From JAICTV01 sp035634055 (lineage in GTDB: Bacteria > Planctomycetota > Phycisphaerae > Tepidisphaerales > Tepidisphaeraceae), in assembly GCA_035634055.1 (NCBI GenBank), contig DASQDR010000144.1, positions 1 through 64,000 of the forward strand: 64,000 nt of DNA, given 5' to 3'. Of the stretch, positions 14,968 through 24,926 are shown in pieces. The stretch's first letter is position 1. Each line of letters begins with the position of its first letter. The notes below the pieces were generated by a model that worked only from the letters and a program-made list of their open reading frames with translations, was not told the origin of the DNA and did no database searches. The position numbers were made by a program, and so were the translations under genes.

Positions 14968-16965
14968 TCACTCCGGCGCGGGCTCGCCAGTCGGCTTCAT
15001 GATGATCGCGCCCATGGGCGGCAGCGTGAGCGTCAGCGATCGCGGCCAGGCGTGGTACGGCAGCGGCGAGGCGCCGATGTCGCCGAGGTTCCCCTGCCCG
15101 CTGCCCCAGTAGACCTTGGCGTCGCTGTTGAGCACCTCGCGCCACGTGCCGCCCACCGGCACGCCGACGCGGTAGTTGTAGCGCGGCACCGGCGTGTGGT
15201 TCATCGCCACCATCAGCACGTCGTCCTTGCGCCGCCCGCGGCGGAGGAACGTGGTCACGCTCTGCTCGCTGTCGTTGGCGTCGACCCACTCGAAGCCGAA
15301 GGGCTCGCAGTCCCCCTCGTGCATCGCCGGCTCGTTGCGATAGAGGCGGTTAAGGTCATCCACCAATTGCTGCACGCCCTTGTGCGATTCCCACCAGAGC
15401 AGGTTCCAATCGAGGCTGGAATCGTGGTTCCACTCCGCCCACTGCCCGAACTCGCCGCCCATGAACAGCAGCTTTTTCCCCGGCTGCACCCACTGGTTGA
15501 CCAGCAGCAGGCGGAGGTTGGCGAAGCGCTGCCACGTGTCGCCCGGCATGCGCCCGAGGAGCGAACCCTTGAGGTGCACCACCTCGTCGTGCGAGAGCGG
15601 CAGCACGTAGTTCTCGGCGTACTGGTACATGCTGCGGAAGGTGAGCAGGTTCTGGTGGTACTTGCGGTGGACCGGGTCGTCCTTGAAGTAGCGCAGCGTG
15701 TCGTTCATCCACCCCATGTCCCACTTGTAGCCGAACCCCAGCCCGCCGATGTGCGCCGGGCGCGAGACCATCGGCCAGGAGGTGGATTCCTCGGCGATGG
15801 TGGTGGTGCCGGGGAACTGCCCGTACACCTCGCTGTTGAGCTGGCGGAGGAAGTTGATCGCCTCGATGTTCTCCTTGCCGCCGTACTCGTTTGGGATCCA
15901 CTCGCCGTCCTTGCGGCCGTAGTCGAGGTAGAGCATCGACGCGACGGCGTCCACGCGCAGGCCGTCGGCGTGGTACTTGTCCATCCAGAAGATCGCGCTG
16001 GAGAGCAGGAACGCACGCACCTCGTTTCGCCCGTAGTTAAAGATCGCGCTCTTCCAGTCGGGGTGGAACCCCTTGCGCGGGTCGGCGTGCTCGTAGAGGT
16101 GGGTGCCGTCGAAGTACTTCAGCCCGTGCTCATCCTCCGGGAAGTGCGACGGGACCCAGTCCAGCAGCACGCCGATGCCCGCCTGGTGGAGCTGGTCGAT
16201 CAGGAACATCAGGTCCTGCGGGGTCCCGAAGCGGCTGGTGGGGGCGAAGTAGCCGGTGGTCTGGTAGCCCCACGACCCGTAGAACGGGTGCTCCATCATC
16301 GGCAGGAACTCCACGTGCGTGAACCCGCGGTGCGTCAGGTACTCCACCAGCCGCGGCGCCATCTCGCGGTAGGTGAGCGAGCGGTTCTCCTCCTCCGGGA
16401 CGCGCATCCACGAGCCGAGGTGCATCTCGTAGATGCTCATCGGCTGGTCCAGCTTCTGCCGCTGCGCGCGGGAGGCCATCCAGTCGGCGTCGGCCCAGGT
16501 GTAGTCGAGCTTGCGGACGATCGACTCCTGTCGCGGCGGCGTGCCGTGCATGAAGCCGAAGGGATCGACCTTGTCGACGGTGTAGCCCATGTGCCGCGAG
16601 GCGACGTGGAACTTGTAGTGCGAGCCGTCGCGCGCCTCCGGGATGATCCCCTCCCAGATGCCGGACGACCCGCGCGCGCGCAGCGGGTGGCGACCCTTGT
16701 CCCAGTCGTTGAAGTCTCCCACGACCGAGATGTACTGCGCGTTGGGCGCCCAGACGGCGAAGTGGACGCCGCCGGCGGGCAGCACGTGGGCGCCCAGCTT
16801 GTCGTACAGGCGGCTGTGGGTCCCCTCGTTGAAGAGGTAGAGGTCGTGGTCGCCCAGGAGCGACGCGGGCTGCTGCCCCGCCGCCGCCGCCGCCGCCGCC
16901 GCCGTGGAGGCGCGGGCGGTGGCGGAGGCGGCGTTGGTCTGCGGGTGATCGATGGTCCGGCTCAT
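14968..16965 (-). CDS. glgB: 1,4-alpha-glucan branching enzyme (GH13_9)
   Basis: Introduces alpha-1,6 branches into glycogen-like glucan. The 665 residues comprise an Ala-rich start, a CBM48-type domain (about 55-150: VHFAVWAPNAQYISVVGDFNDW), a GH13 barrel and a C-terminal beta domain. Key motifs are all present: GILLDWVPSHFP, DGLRVDAVASMLYLDYGR with the nucleophile Asp, NGKENIEAINFLRQLN-like text, TTTIAEEST with the acid/base Glu, and LPLSHDEVVHLKGSL with the stabilising Asp. The ATG lies inside the end of the preceding treS-maltokinase gene (4-base ATGA overlap), so the two are translationally coupled. It is the last gene of the GlgE-pathway operon. Confidence 0.96.
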   Translation of the reverse strand: MSRTIDHPQTNAASATARASTAAAAAAAAGQQPASLLGDHDLYLFNEGTHSRLYDKLGAHVLPAGGVHFAVWAPNAQYISVVGDFNDWDKGRHPLRARGSSGIWEGIIPEARDGSHYKFHVASRHMGYTVDKVDPFGFMHGTPPRQESIVRKLDYTWADADWMASRAQRQKLDQPMSIYEMHLGSWMRVPEEENRSLTYREMAPRLVEYLTHRGFTHVEFLPMMEHPFYGSWGYQTTGYFAPTSRFGTPQDLMFLIDQLHQAGIGVLLDWVPSHFPEDEHGLKYFDGTHLYEHADPRKGFHPDWKSAIFNYGRNEVRAFLLSSAIFWMDKYHADGLRVDAVASMLYLDYGRKDGEWIPNEYGGKENIEAINFLRQLNSEVYGQFPGTTTIAEESTSWPMVSRPAHIGGLGFGYKWDMGWMNDTLRYFKDDPVHRKYHQNLLTFRSMYQYAENYVLPLSHDEVVHLKGSLLGRMPGDTWQRFANLRLLLVNQWVQPGKKLLFMGGEFGQWAEWNHDSSLDWNLLWWESHKGVQQLVDDLNRLYRNEPAMHEGDCEPFGFEWVDANDSEQSVTTFLRRGRRKDDVLMVAMNHTPVPRYNYRVGVPVGGTWREVLNSDAKVYWGSGQGNLGDIGASPLPYHAWPRSLTLTLPPMGAIIMKPTGEPAPE

Positions 16966-19900
16966 TGGCCTCGCTCCTTACGTCCGTGCACGTCGTTCAG
17001 TGAGGGGGACACGTCCGCCGACGACGCCACCTCGGCCGCCGCCGCGACGCCGGTGACCGCCGGCGACGCGCCGCCGGGATCGCCGAGGATCGCCAGCACC
17101 GCGCGCAGCGGGATGTCCACCCAGTCGGGGCGCGAGTTCAGCTCGTAGCGGACCTCGTACAGCGCCTTTTCCAGCACCCACGAGCGCAGCACCAGCTCGG
17201 CGTCGGCGACGTCGGGCGGGACCAGGTCCTGCCGCAGCTCGCCCAGCCGCGCGGTGTACGCCCGCACGAACTCGCGCCCGAGCCACGCGCCCCAGATGCG
17301 GGCCCCGCGCAGCTCGCGCTCACGGGCGGCGTCGGTGTCGGGCGGGAGCAGCTCCCAGTGGCGGCGCAGGGCGGTCCAGGCGGCGTAGTCGAAGCTGCGG
17401 ACCATGCCGGCGACATCGCGCATCGGCGACCGCTTCAGCCGGCGCTCGCCGACCGATCGCAGCGGCTCGCCCTCGAAATCGATGATCACGAAATCCTTCC
17501 CCGTCCACAGCACCTGCCCGAGGTGGTAGTCGCCGTGGATGCGCGTGCGCGGGGCGCGGATCTGGCGGCTGGTCAGCTCGCGGAAGAGCCGGAGGATGTC
17601 CGCCTCACGCCCCAGCAGCGACCGCGCCAACTCCGCCGCCTCGCCGGACAGCGTGCCGACCCGTGCCGTCAGCGCCTGCATCGCTGAGCGCGTGGTGTTG
17701 CGCATCGATTGGAGCAGCGAGCGCTGGTACACGAGGCTGTAGGGCTCCGGCGTGAAGGCGGGGTTTCCGCCGCGATCCTCGCCGAGCGCGGCGTGCATCT
17801 CGGCGCTGCGCCGGCCGAGCAGGCGGGCGAGCTCCAACGTTTCGGCGATGACGGCGGCGACGTCGGACGGCGGGCCCTGCCCGCCGCCGGCGCAACCCGG
17901 GTCGCCCGGCAGGCACAGCCCCGCCGCCTGCTCCGGCGTCAGCGCGTCCAGCCCCTCGAAGTAGCGCTGCGCGTGGTCCAGGAAGGTGCCCCAGGCGTCG
18001 CCTTCGTTGGCGACGTAGGTCAGCACGACCGCGAGCGTGCGGCGGCTGCCGCGGCCGGCGGTGATCTCGATCGCGCCCGCCAGCGGCGCGGTGCCGGTGA
18101 AGCCGACGCCCGTCAGGTGCTCGCCCAGTTCCAGTTCGGGGTTCGCCTCCTCATCGAGCCGGCGGTAGAGCTTGAGGATCAGTTGTTCGCCGAAGACCAC
18201 GTTGCTGTTGCTCTGCTCGCGATCGGGGAGCTTCGCCTGGAGCGACGCGAGGTCCGGCGGCGTCGAGCCGTCACCCGCGCGGGCGATGCGGCGGCCGACC
18301 AGGCGGCACTGCGCGCCGGCGACCTCGCCGTCGCGCATCGCCAGTTGCAGCAGCCGGCGGGCGAACTCGACGTCCGCCATGCCGTCGCGAACGACCCAGC
18401 GTCCGCCGTCGGCGTCGGTCACCAGCATCAGGACGCCCACGTCCCCCGCCGCCGCGTCCCCCGCCGTCGCCGACAGCGGCAGCGCGTAGGTTTCCGGCTC
18501 GCCATCGGTGAACTCAACGTCGACCAGGAAGAGCATCTGCTGCGACGGCGGCGCTTCGGCGGCGGGCGCGCCCGTCGCAAGCGCACCGGTCGCAAGTGCG
18601 CCAGTCGCGGGCGCGCCGGTCGGGGAGCCGGCGTCGTCAAGCCGCAGGCGCTCGCTCACGTGCACGCCGCGGATGGTGCGCGCCTTGGAGACGAACCACC
18701 GCCGCGCCGGCAGCAAGCGCGGGAGCCGGCCGATGAGGGCGCGCTCGAACTCCGGCGACGCCAGCAGCGTCTCGCCGGGGGCGCGGACGCTCACCTCCGG
18801 CGCCTCGCCCGCCCCGCCGCCCGCGGGCGTCGCCGGCTCCAATAGGAACCAGTAGAACCCGTGCGGCCCGACCGCCAGGGTGCAGCGGCCGTCCTCGCCG
18901 ATCGTGGGGAAGCGGACGTTGCCGAACATCTCGACCGGCGTGCAGCCGGCGCAGTCGGAGAGGTCCAGTTCGATCGGCTGCGCGAAGCGCGAGAGGTTGG
19001 CGACGACCAGCACCTGCTCGCTGTCGTCGCGGCGGACGAAGACCAGCACCTTGTTGTTGGCCGGCGTCAGGAAGCGGATGTCGCCGCGGCCAAACACCGG
19101 GTGGTGCTTGCGCAGCGCGATCAGCCGCCGCATCCACCACAGCAGCGACGACGGGTTGGCCATCTGCGCTTCGACGTTGATCGACTCGTAGTGGTACTCG
19201 GGGTCGATGATCGTGGGCAGGAACAGGCGCTGCGGGTTGGCGCGGCTGAAGCCGGCGTTGCGATCGGCGCTCCACTGCATCGGCGTGCGCACGCCGTTGC
19301 GGTCGCCGAGGAAGATGTTGTCACCCATGGCGATCTCATCGCCGTAGTAGATGATCGGCGAGCCGGGCATGGAGAACAGCAGCGCGTTCATCAGCTCGAT
19401 CTTGCGACGGCTGTTGTTGAGCAGCGGGGCGAGGCGGCGGCGGATGCCCATGTTGATCCGCGCCGCCGGGTCGCTGGCGTAGACCCGCCACATGTAGTCG
19501 CGCTCCTCGTCGGTGACCATTTCCAGCGTCAGCTCGTCGTGGTTGCGCAGGAACATCGCCCACTGGGCGTTGGGCGGGAGCGGCGGGGTCTGCTCGAGGA
19601 TGTCAATGATCGGGAAGCGGTCCTCCATCCGTAGCGACATGAACAGCCGCGGCATCAGCGGGAAGTGGAAGTTCATGTGGCACTCGTCGCCGCGCTCGCC
19701 GAAATAGGCGATCGCGTCCTCGGGCCACTGGTTGGCCTCGGCGAGCAGCATCCGCCCGGGCCAGTTCTCGTCCACGTGCCGCCGCATTTTCTTGAGGAAG
19801 TCGTGGGTCTCCGGGAGATTTTCGCAGCTCGTTCCCTCGCGCTCGTAGAGGTACGGCACGGCGTCGAGCCGCACGCCGTCCACGCCGGCCGCCATCCAGA

Positions 19901-20546
19901 AGTCGCAGACCTTCAGCACCGCCTCGTGCACCGCCGGGTTGTCGAAGTTCAGGTCCGGCTGATGGTGGAAGAAGCGGTGCCAGTAGTACTGCCCGGCCTT
20001 GTGGTCGAAGGTCCAGTTGCTGGGCTCGAAGTCCTTGAAGATGATCCGCACGCCCGCGTACTTCTCCGGCGTGTCGCTCCAGACGTAGAAGTCGCGCTCC
20101 GGGCTTCCCTTGGGGGCCCGGCGGGCGCGCTGGAACCAGGCGTGCTGGTCGGAGGTGTGGTTGATCACCAGCTCGGTGATGACGCGGATCTGCCGGCGGT
20201 GCGCCTCGTCGATGAACCGCCGAACGTCCTCAATCGTGCCGTACGAGGGGTTGACGCTGGTGTAGTCGCCGATGTCGTACCCGTCGTCCTTCAGCGGCGA
20301 GGGGTAGAACGGCAGCAGCCAGACAGCGGTGACGCCCAGCTCTTCCAGGTAGTCCAGCTTGGAGAGCGCGCCCTTGAAGTCGCCGATGCCGTCGCCGTTG
20401 CTGTCGCTGAACGAGCGGACGTGCATCTGGTAGATGACGGCGTTGCGGTACCACAGCGGCTCGACCGGCATGGCGTTGGTCGCACCCGCCGCGGCGCCGG
20501 TGGCCGGGGATGTTCTCCGAATGGTGGTCGTCGCAGCCGTCGTCAC
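16962..20546 (-). CDS. treS: Trehalose synthase-maltokinase fusion (TreS/Pep2)
   Basis: 1,194 residues with two enzymes in one chain. Residues about 28-580 are trehalose synthase (GH13_16), which interconverts trehalose and maltose: Asp228 in GVDGVRLDAVPYLYEREG is the nucleophile, Glu270 in LLAEANQWPED the acid/base and Asp337 in LRNHDELTLEM the stabiliser. Residues about 620-1190 are maltokinase, which makes maltose 1-phosphate, with the kinase-like RIHGDYHLGQVLW and FVIIDFEGEP. Between the halves a run of GAPATGALATGA-type repeats (near 18580-18630) forms a linker. A GGAGGG ribosome site precedes the GTG start. The fusion keeps production of maltose 1-phosphate, the substrate of GlgE encoded next door, in one polypeptide. 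Confidence 0.95.
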   Translation of the reverse strand: MTTAATTTIRRTSPATGAAAGATNAMPVEPLWYRNAVIYQMHVRSFSDSNGDGIGDFKGALSKLDYLEELGVTAVWLLPFYPSPLKDDGYDIGDYTSVNPSYGTIEDVRRFIDEAHRRQIRVITELVINHTSDQHAWFQRARRAPKGSPERDFYVWSDTPEKYAGVRIIFKDFEPSNWTFDHKAGQYYWHRFFHHQPDLNFDNPAVHEAVLKVCDFWMAAGVDGVRLDAVPYLYEREGTSCENLPETHDFLKKMRRHVDENWPGRMLLAEANQWPEDAIAYFGERGDECHMNFHFPLMPRLFMSLRMEDRFPIIDILEQTPPLPPNAQWAMFLRNHDELTLEMVTDEERDYMWRVYASDPAARINMGIRRRLAPLLNNSRRKIELMNALLFSMPGSPIIYYGDEIAMGDNIFLGDRNGVRTPMQWSADRNAGFSRANPQRLFLPTIIDPEYHYESINVEAQMANPSSLLWWMRRLIALRKHHPVFGRGDIRFLTPANNKVLVFVRRDDSEQVLVVANLSRFAQPIELDLSDCAGCTPVEMFGNVRFPTIGEDGRCTLAVGPHGFYWFLLEPATPAGGGAGEAPEVSVRAPGETLLASPEFERALIGRLPRLLPARRWFVSKARTIRGVHVSERLRLDDAGSPTGAPATGALATGALATGAPAAEAPPSQQMLFLVDVEFTDGEPETYALPLSATAGDAAAGDVGVLMLVTDADGGRWVVRDGMADVEFARRLLQLAMRDGEVAGAQCRLVGRRIARAGDGSTPPDLASLQAKLPDREQSNSNVVFGEQLILKLYRRLDEEANPELELGEHLTGVGFTGTAPLAGAIEITAGRGSRRTLAVVLTYVANEGDAWGTFLDHAQRYFEGLDALTPEQAAGLCLPGDPGCAGGGQGPPSDVAAVIAETLELARLLGRRSAEMHAALGEDRGGNPAFTPEPYSLVYQRSLLQSMRNTTRSAMQALTARVGTLSGEAAELARSLLGREADILRLFRELTSRQIRAPRTRIHGDYHLGQVLWTGKDFVIIDFEGEPLRSVGERRLKRSPMRDVAGMVRSFDYAAWTALRRHWELLPPDTDAARERELRGARIWGAWLGREFVRAYTARLGELRQDLVPPDVADAELVLRSWVLEKALYEVRYELNSRPDWVDIPLRAVLAILGDPGGASPAVTGVAAAAEVASSADVSPSLNDVHGRKERGQ

Positions 20547-20570
20547 GCCGGGTCGCCCTCCAGAAGCAGT

Positions 20571-22643
20571 TCACACGAAGTATTCAAAGTCCGCCTCGGT
20601 CCGCGCCCAGCGGCGGATGGCGAACACGTGGGCGGGCAGCGAGCCCGGGTCCAGCCCGACCGTTGCCCGGCTCCCCTGCCAGCGGTACCTCGCCTCGGTG
20701 AGCAGATCGTGTACCTGAAACTGCTGGTCGTGCTTCACGCCCAGCGCTTCGAGGTCAAGGTCGATGTTCGCCCACTGCATGTGGTACGGGTCGGTGTTGG
20801 CGCAGACGAGGATGACGTTGTTCCCCGCCGACTTGCTGAAGCAGACCACCGACCCGTTGTCGGTGTTGTGGAACTTCAGCCCGCGGTCGTGCTGAAGCGC
20901 CGGGTTCGCCCGGCGGATGCGGTTGAGCCGGCCGAGCAGGTCCGCAAGCGAGTTGGGGTGGTTCAGGTCCCACTGGCGGACCTGGTACTTCTCGCTGTCG
21001 AGGTACTCCTCGCTCCCGGGCTTGACCGGGCGGCCGTCCAGCAGCTCGAAGGCGGGGCCGTAGATGCCGTAGTTGGCGCACAGCGTCGCCGCCAGCACCG
21101 CCCGCACGATGTACGCCGAGCGCGCATCGGTCTGGAGGTACTCGTTAAGGATGTCCGGCGTGTTGGGCCAGGCGTTGGGGCGGAAGAAGTCGGCGACCGG
21201 CGAGGTCGTCAGCTCCTCGTAATACTGCCGGATGCTCCACGGGTCGTTCCGCCAGGCAAAGTACGTGTACGACTGCGTGAACCCGAGCTTCGCCAGCCGG
21301 TACATCACCTTCGGGCGGGTGAACGCCTCGGCCAGGAACAGCACGTTGGGGTCGCGTCGCCTGATCTCGGCAATGAGCCATTCCCAGAACGGGAACGGCT
21401 TGGTGTGCGGGTTATCGACGCGGAAGATGCGCACGCCGCGGTCCACCCAGAAGAGCATCACCCGCAGCAGCTCGTTCCACAGCCCCTGCCAGTCCTTGCA
21501 CTCGAAGTCGAACGGGTAGATGTCCTGGTACTTCTTCGGCGGGTTCTCGGCATATTGGATGGTGCCGTCGGGGCGGTGGCGGAACCAGTCGGGGTGCTCG
21601 CGGACGTAGGGGTGGTCCGGCGAACACTGGAAGGCGATGTCCATCGCCAGCTCGATCCCCCGCGCGTTGGCGGCGCGGACGAGGGAATCGAAATCGTCGA
21701 AGGTCCCCAGGTCCGGGTGGATCGCGTCGTGCCCGCCCTCGGGCCCGCCGATCGCCCAAGGGCTGCCGACGTCGCCCGGCTCGGCCACCGGTGAGTTGTT
21801 CCGTCCCTTGCGGTACGCGCGGCCGATCGGGTGGATCGGCGGCAGGTAGAGCACGTCGAAGTTCATCCGCGCCACATAGTCCAGCCGCGCCTCCACGTCG
21901 CGCAGCGTGCCGTGCCGCCCTGGCTCGGTCGAGGCGGATCGGGGGAACAGCTCGTACCACGTGCTGAACCGCGCCCGGGTGCGATCGACCCACATGCGGA
22001 CCGGCTCGGGCCACTCGGTCATGAACCGGCGCGGCGCGTGGCGGCGCATCAGCGCCTCCAGCGCGGTCCCCAGCGCGACCTCGGTCGCCTCGGCTCGCGC
22101 GTCGGAGCGCAGGAACGTGGCGAACCCGCCGAGCGAGCGGGCGACCTCGCCGTCGCAGGCGTCGGCCGCCTCCTCCACGATCTGCGCGCCGATCTGGAGA
22201 TCGACCGCCACGTTCTGCCCCGCCGCCACGCGCTTCTGCAGGTCGTAGCGCCAGGTGGCGAAGCGATCGACCCACGCGGCCACCGTGAACTCGTGCCAGC
22301 CGACGGCGTGGACCTCGAACTCGCCGAGCCAGCGGTCGTTAACCCCCGGCGACATATCCACCTCGCGCCACTCGCCGCCTCCGCCGGTCTCATCGAGCGG
22401 GCGGTGGCGCAGCGCGACGCTGATCTTGTCGTGCCCGTCGGTGAAGGCGTCCGCCTCCACCCGCACAATCTCGCCGACCGAGCTCTTGGCCGGGAAGCGC
22501 CCGGCGTCCACGTGCGGGACGACGTTCTCGATCACGACCCGCGCCCGCCCGTGCTGCGGCTGCGATCCCTGCCCGTGCGGACGCGCGGCCTGTTGGTCGG
22601 ACAATTTGGTTCGCTCGGCAGCGAAAGTGGCTGGCCCGTTCAT
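20571..22643 (-). CDS. glgE: Alpha-1,4-glucan:maltose-1-phosphate maltosyltransferase
   Basis: Transfers maltose from maltose 1-phosphate to growing alpha-1,4-glucan (GH13_3). The 690-residue length is normal for GlgE. N-terminal domain: RVVIENVVPHVDAGRFPAK, the usual opening. Barrel motifs: FDVLYLPPIHPIGRAYRKG, VRIFRVDNPHTKPFPFWEWLI (nucleophile Asp in FRVDNP), NVLFLAEAFTRPKVMYRLAK (Glu) and the long insert typical of GlgE. There is no Shine-Dalgarno sequence; TATACT ends 8 bases before the ATG, so the mRNA may start at the start codon and this could be an operon promoter. It lies 24 bases ahead of treS-mak. No glgA or glgC is in the window. Confidence 0.96.
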   Translation of the reverse strand: MNGPATFAAERTKLSDQQAARPHGQGSQPQHGRARVVIENVVPHVDAGRFPAKSSVGEIVRVEADAFTDGHDKISVALRHRPLDETGGGGEWREVDMSPGVNDRWLGEFEVHAVGWHEFTVAAWVDRFATWRYDLQKRVAAGQNVAVDLQIGAQIVEEAADACDGEVARSLGGFATFLRSDARAEATEVALGTALEALMRRHAPRRFMTEWPEPVRMWVDRTRARFSTWYELFPRSASTEPGRHGTLRDVEARLDYVARMNFDVLYLPPIHPIGRAYRKGRNNSPVAEPGDVGSPWAIGGPEGGHDAIHPDLGTFDDFDSLVRAANARGIELAMDIAFQCSPDHPYVREHPDWFRHRPDGTIQYAENPPKKYQDIYPFDFECKDWQGLWNELLRVMLFWVDRGVRIFRVDNPHTKPFPFWEWLIAEIRRRDPNVLFLAEAFTRPKVMYRLAKLGFTQSYTYFAWRNDPWSIRQYYEELTTSPVADFFRPNAWPNTPDILNEYLQTDARSAYIVRAVLAATLCANYGIYGPAFELLDGRPVKPGSEEYLDSEKYQVRQWDLNHPNSLADLLGRLNRIRRANPALQHDRGLKFHNTDNGSVVCFSKSAGNNVILVCANTDPYHMQWANIDLDLEALGVKHDQQFQVHDLLTEARYRWQGSRATVGLDPGSLPAHVFAIRRWARTEADFEYFV

Positions 22644-22651
22644 AGGGCGGC

Positions 22652-22657
22652 AGTATA
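22652..22657 (-). promoter_or_regulatory. Candidate -10 box for a leaderless glgE transcript
   Basis: TATACT on the minus strand, 8 bases before the glgE ATG and with no ribosome site between. Transcription would start at or next to the start codon. Confidence 0.45.
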
Positions 22658-22807
22658 GGGGGCGCTATATGGATGCCGCATCGGGAGAAAACAGGTATTT
22701 CGCTCGCCGCGGCACAGCCCGTTTCAGCGGTCGTGCCGCAGGTTTGGCGCGGGTCGCGGCGGGTTTGCCGCGCTCGGTGCGATCCCGCCCGCACGCGGAC
22801 CAGCTCG

Positions 22808-24598
22808 TTATTCGATCACGTAGACGTGCGACGTCTGGTTCGGCACCACGCAATCGAAGCCGTCGGCGATCAGCCGCGCGCGCGGAAGGTCGGCGACCGC
22901 GATGTCCGCCCGGCCGCGACGGTCGAGGCAGAGGCGAATCGAGACCTGCTCGCCCAGCCCCGCCACCGCGGCCAGCTCCGCCGGGATGCGCACCGGGCTG
23001 GCTGTCTCGCCGCCAGGGTTGAAGTTCGTCACCACCAGCACGATCCGCCCGCCGCCGTCAGCGAAGCGCGCGAACGTGTAGAGGTGCGGCGAGCAATCGT
23101 CGTAAAGCTCCGGGCGATTGAAATACTTGAGGCCCCAGTAGCCATCGGCGCGCACGGCCGGGTCCTGGCAGAGCTCGAGTAGCGCGGCGTAGAAGGTGCG
23201 CAGCGCCTTCTGCTCTGCCGAGAGCAGCCCGCCGTCGTAGGCGTGGCCGTTCACCCACTTGGCGAACTCCGGCATCGACCAGTAGTCGAACAAGGTGGTG
23301 CGCCCGTTGTCGCCCGCGTAGCCCGCCGCCCCGATCGCCGGCTCGCCGACCTCCTGCCCGTTGAGCAGCAGCACCGGCCCGGGGCCGCAGAGGAACTGGA
23401 GCGGCGCGAGCTGGTACCCGGCCGCGGCGGAGCCGAAGCCGGAATCGCCGGGGCCGCCCGTCAGCACGACCGGCGAGGCGATCCGCCGCTCGTCATGATT
23501 TTCGAGATACATTACCGCCTGCCGCCGACCCTCGGCCGAGAGCAGCACGGTCGCCTCGTGGTACTGGTCCTGCCCGCCGGTCCCCTGGTAGATGCCCTTG
23601 AGGTGGTTGTAGGAGTGGTGGTGGTAGACGGCGTCGAAGCCGGCCTCGGTGAGCTGCCGCGAATCGGTCACCGGATCGCCGCTGCCGGCCCACGGGTAGG
23701 CCTCGGCGAAGAAGTAGACTGACGGCTGCCGCTGCCGCGCCCGCCCGATCAGAAACGCCCAAGCCTCGGCTGGCACGTAGTGGGCGAAGTCGCAGCGGAA
23801 GCCGTCCACGCCGCGCCCCTGCCAGTAGGCGAGCACCTCGTCCATCAAGTCCCACGTGCGCGGCCGCGGCGCGTAGTGGGCGGAGCCGTCAACGAAGTTG
23901 AAGCCGTAGTTCAGCTTGACCGTTTCGTACCAGGCGAGCAGCCCCGGGGCGGGCGAGGTGGCGTTGTCGCCGGTCGCCTTCGGAGGCCGGCCCGGGCCCC
24001 CGTCCTCGCGCGGGTAGAACCCGCCGTTGAACGTCACGCCCGGCGGGTTCCAATGCGCGGGCTTCTCCAGCTTCAACTTCTGTCCCGGCGGCTCGACCAG
24101 ATAGAAAAAGTGGTTGTCGCGCTTGAAGAAGGCGCTGGTGTCGTCGCCGCGGCCGAAGTTGGATTCCGGCCGGACCACCGACTCGTACCCGCGCGCCACG
24201 TGGTTGGGCACAAAGTCGATCAGCGCCTTCATGCCGGCGTCATGCACGCGGCGGACCATCGCCTCGAACTCGCCGAGCCGGTTGACCGGCACCCGCGCGT
24301 AGTCCGGCGAGACGTCGAAGCAGTCGCGGACGGCGTAGAACGAGCCGGCGATGCCCTTGACCACGTCCGGCGCGTCGGGCGGCAGGCCGATGGAGGAGTA
24401 ATCCGTCAGCGTCGCCTGCCGCAGGCAGCCGGTGAGCCAGACGTGCGTCGCCCCCAGCCGCCGCAGCTCGCCCAGCGCCGGCGCGCTGACGTCCTCGAAC
24501 CGCCCGCACCCGTTCACGTCGATCGAGCCGTCGCGCCGGTTGGTCGCGTTGACGTTCCCGAAGTACCGCACGACCAACTGGTAGATGACCGGTTTCAT
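22808..24598 (-). CDS. GH13 alpha-amylase-family enzyme
   Basis: 596 residues from the ATG at 24598 (the frame extends 15 codons upstream, but MKPVIYQLVVRYFGN is the natural opening of the barrel). Motifs: IDFVPNHVARGY (region I), VDGFRCDFAHYVPAEAW with the nucleophile Asp, VYFFAEAYPW with the acid/base Glu, and YLENHDERRIAS with the third Asp. There is no signal peptide, so it acts in the cytoplasm, probably on storage glucan or maltodextrin; its position ahead of glgE, 164 bases away on the same strand, suggests a role in turnover or priming of the same polymer. The C-terminal 90 residues are a beta domain. Exact reaction (amylase, amylosucrase-like or transferase) cannot be settled. Confidence 0.88.
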   Translation of the reverse strand: MKPVIYQLVVRYFGNVNATNRRDGSIDVNGCGRFEDVSAPALGELRRLGATHVWLTGCLRQATLTDYSSIGLPPDAPDVVKGIAGSFYAVRDCFDVSPDYARVPVNRLGEFEAMVRRVHDAGMKALIDFVPNHVARGYESVVRPESNFGRGDDTSAFFKRDNHFFYLVEPPGQKLKLEKPAHWNPPGVTFNGGFYPREDGGPGRPPKATGDNATSPAPGLLAWYETVKLNYGFNFVDGSAHYAPRPRTWDLMDEVLAYWQGRGVDGFRCDFAHYVPAEAWAFLIGRARQRQPSVYFFAEAYPWAGSGDPVTDSRQLTEAGFDAVYHHHSYNHLKGIYQGTGGQDQYHEATVLLSAEGRRQAVMYLENHDERRIASPVVLTGGPGDSGFGSAAAGYQLAPLQFLCGPGPVLLLNGQEVGEPAIGAAGYAGDNGRTTLFDYWSMPEFAKWVNGHAYDGGLLSAEQKALRTFYAALLELCQDPAVRADGYWGLKYFNRPELYDDCSPHLYTFARFADGGGRIVLVVTNFNPGGETASPVRIPAELAAVAGLGEQVSIRLCLDRRGRADIAVADLPRARLIADGFDCVVPNQTSHVYVIE

Positions 24599-24926
24599 GG
24601 GATGGATCGCGAAGCACGCTGCCTGGCCTGGAACCGCGGACACGGGAGCCGTGCGAGGTCAGCGTCGCCCGCGGCGGCGGACATCATTGGCATGACGGCC
24701 CGCGACACAAGCCCGCCGCTCTGCCTGCGCTCATCACTGTGGGTCTCGATTGTCGCCGATAAGCAGTGCGGGCGACCGCCGCCTGATGCGCCGGGTAGAT
24801 ACACAGAATTTATTTAGCGACGACCCCTCCTATGGCGTTGAAATTGCGTTCCCGTAACGACACAACGTTCCTCCAGCAGAACCGCGGTAGCAGCGCTTCG
24901 TAATACTGCTCACTGGATTTGCCACC
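24599..24926. other. Divergent intergenic region
   Basis: 328 bases between the minus-strand GH13 gene and the plus-strand GH16 gene. A short AT-rich stretch at about 24798-24815 (ACACAGAATTTATTTAGC) stands out and may carry promoters in both directions, but I find no convincing -35/-10 pair. No gene seen. Confidence 0.4.

Noticed and set aside
15010..16960. Long plus-strand frame opposite glgB (14917-17148)
   Set aside because: glgB is fully conserved on the minus strand; the opposite frame shows no motif.
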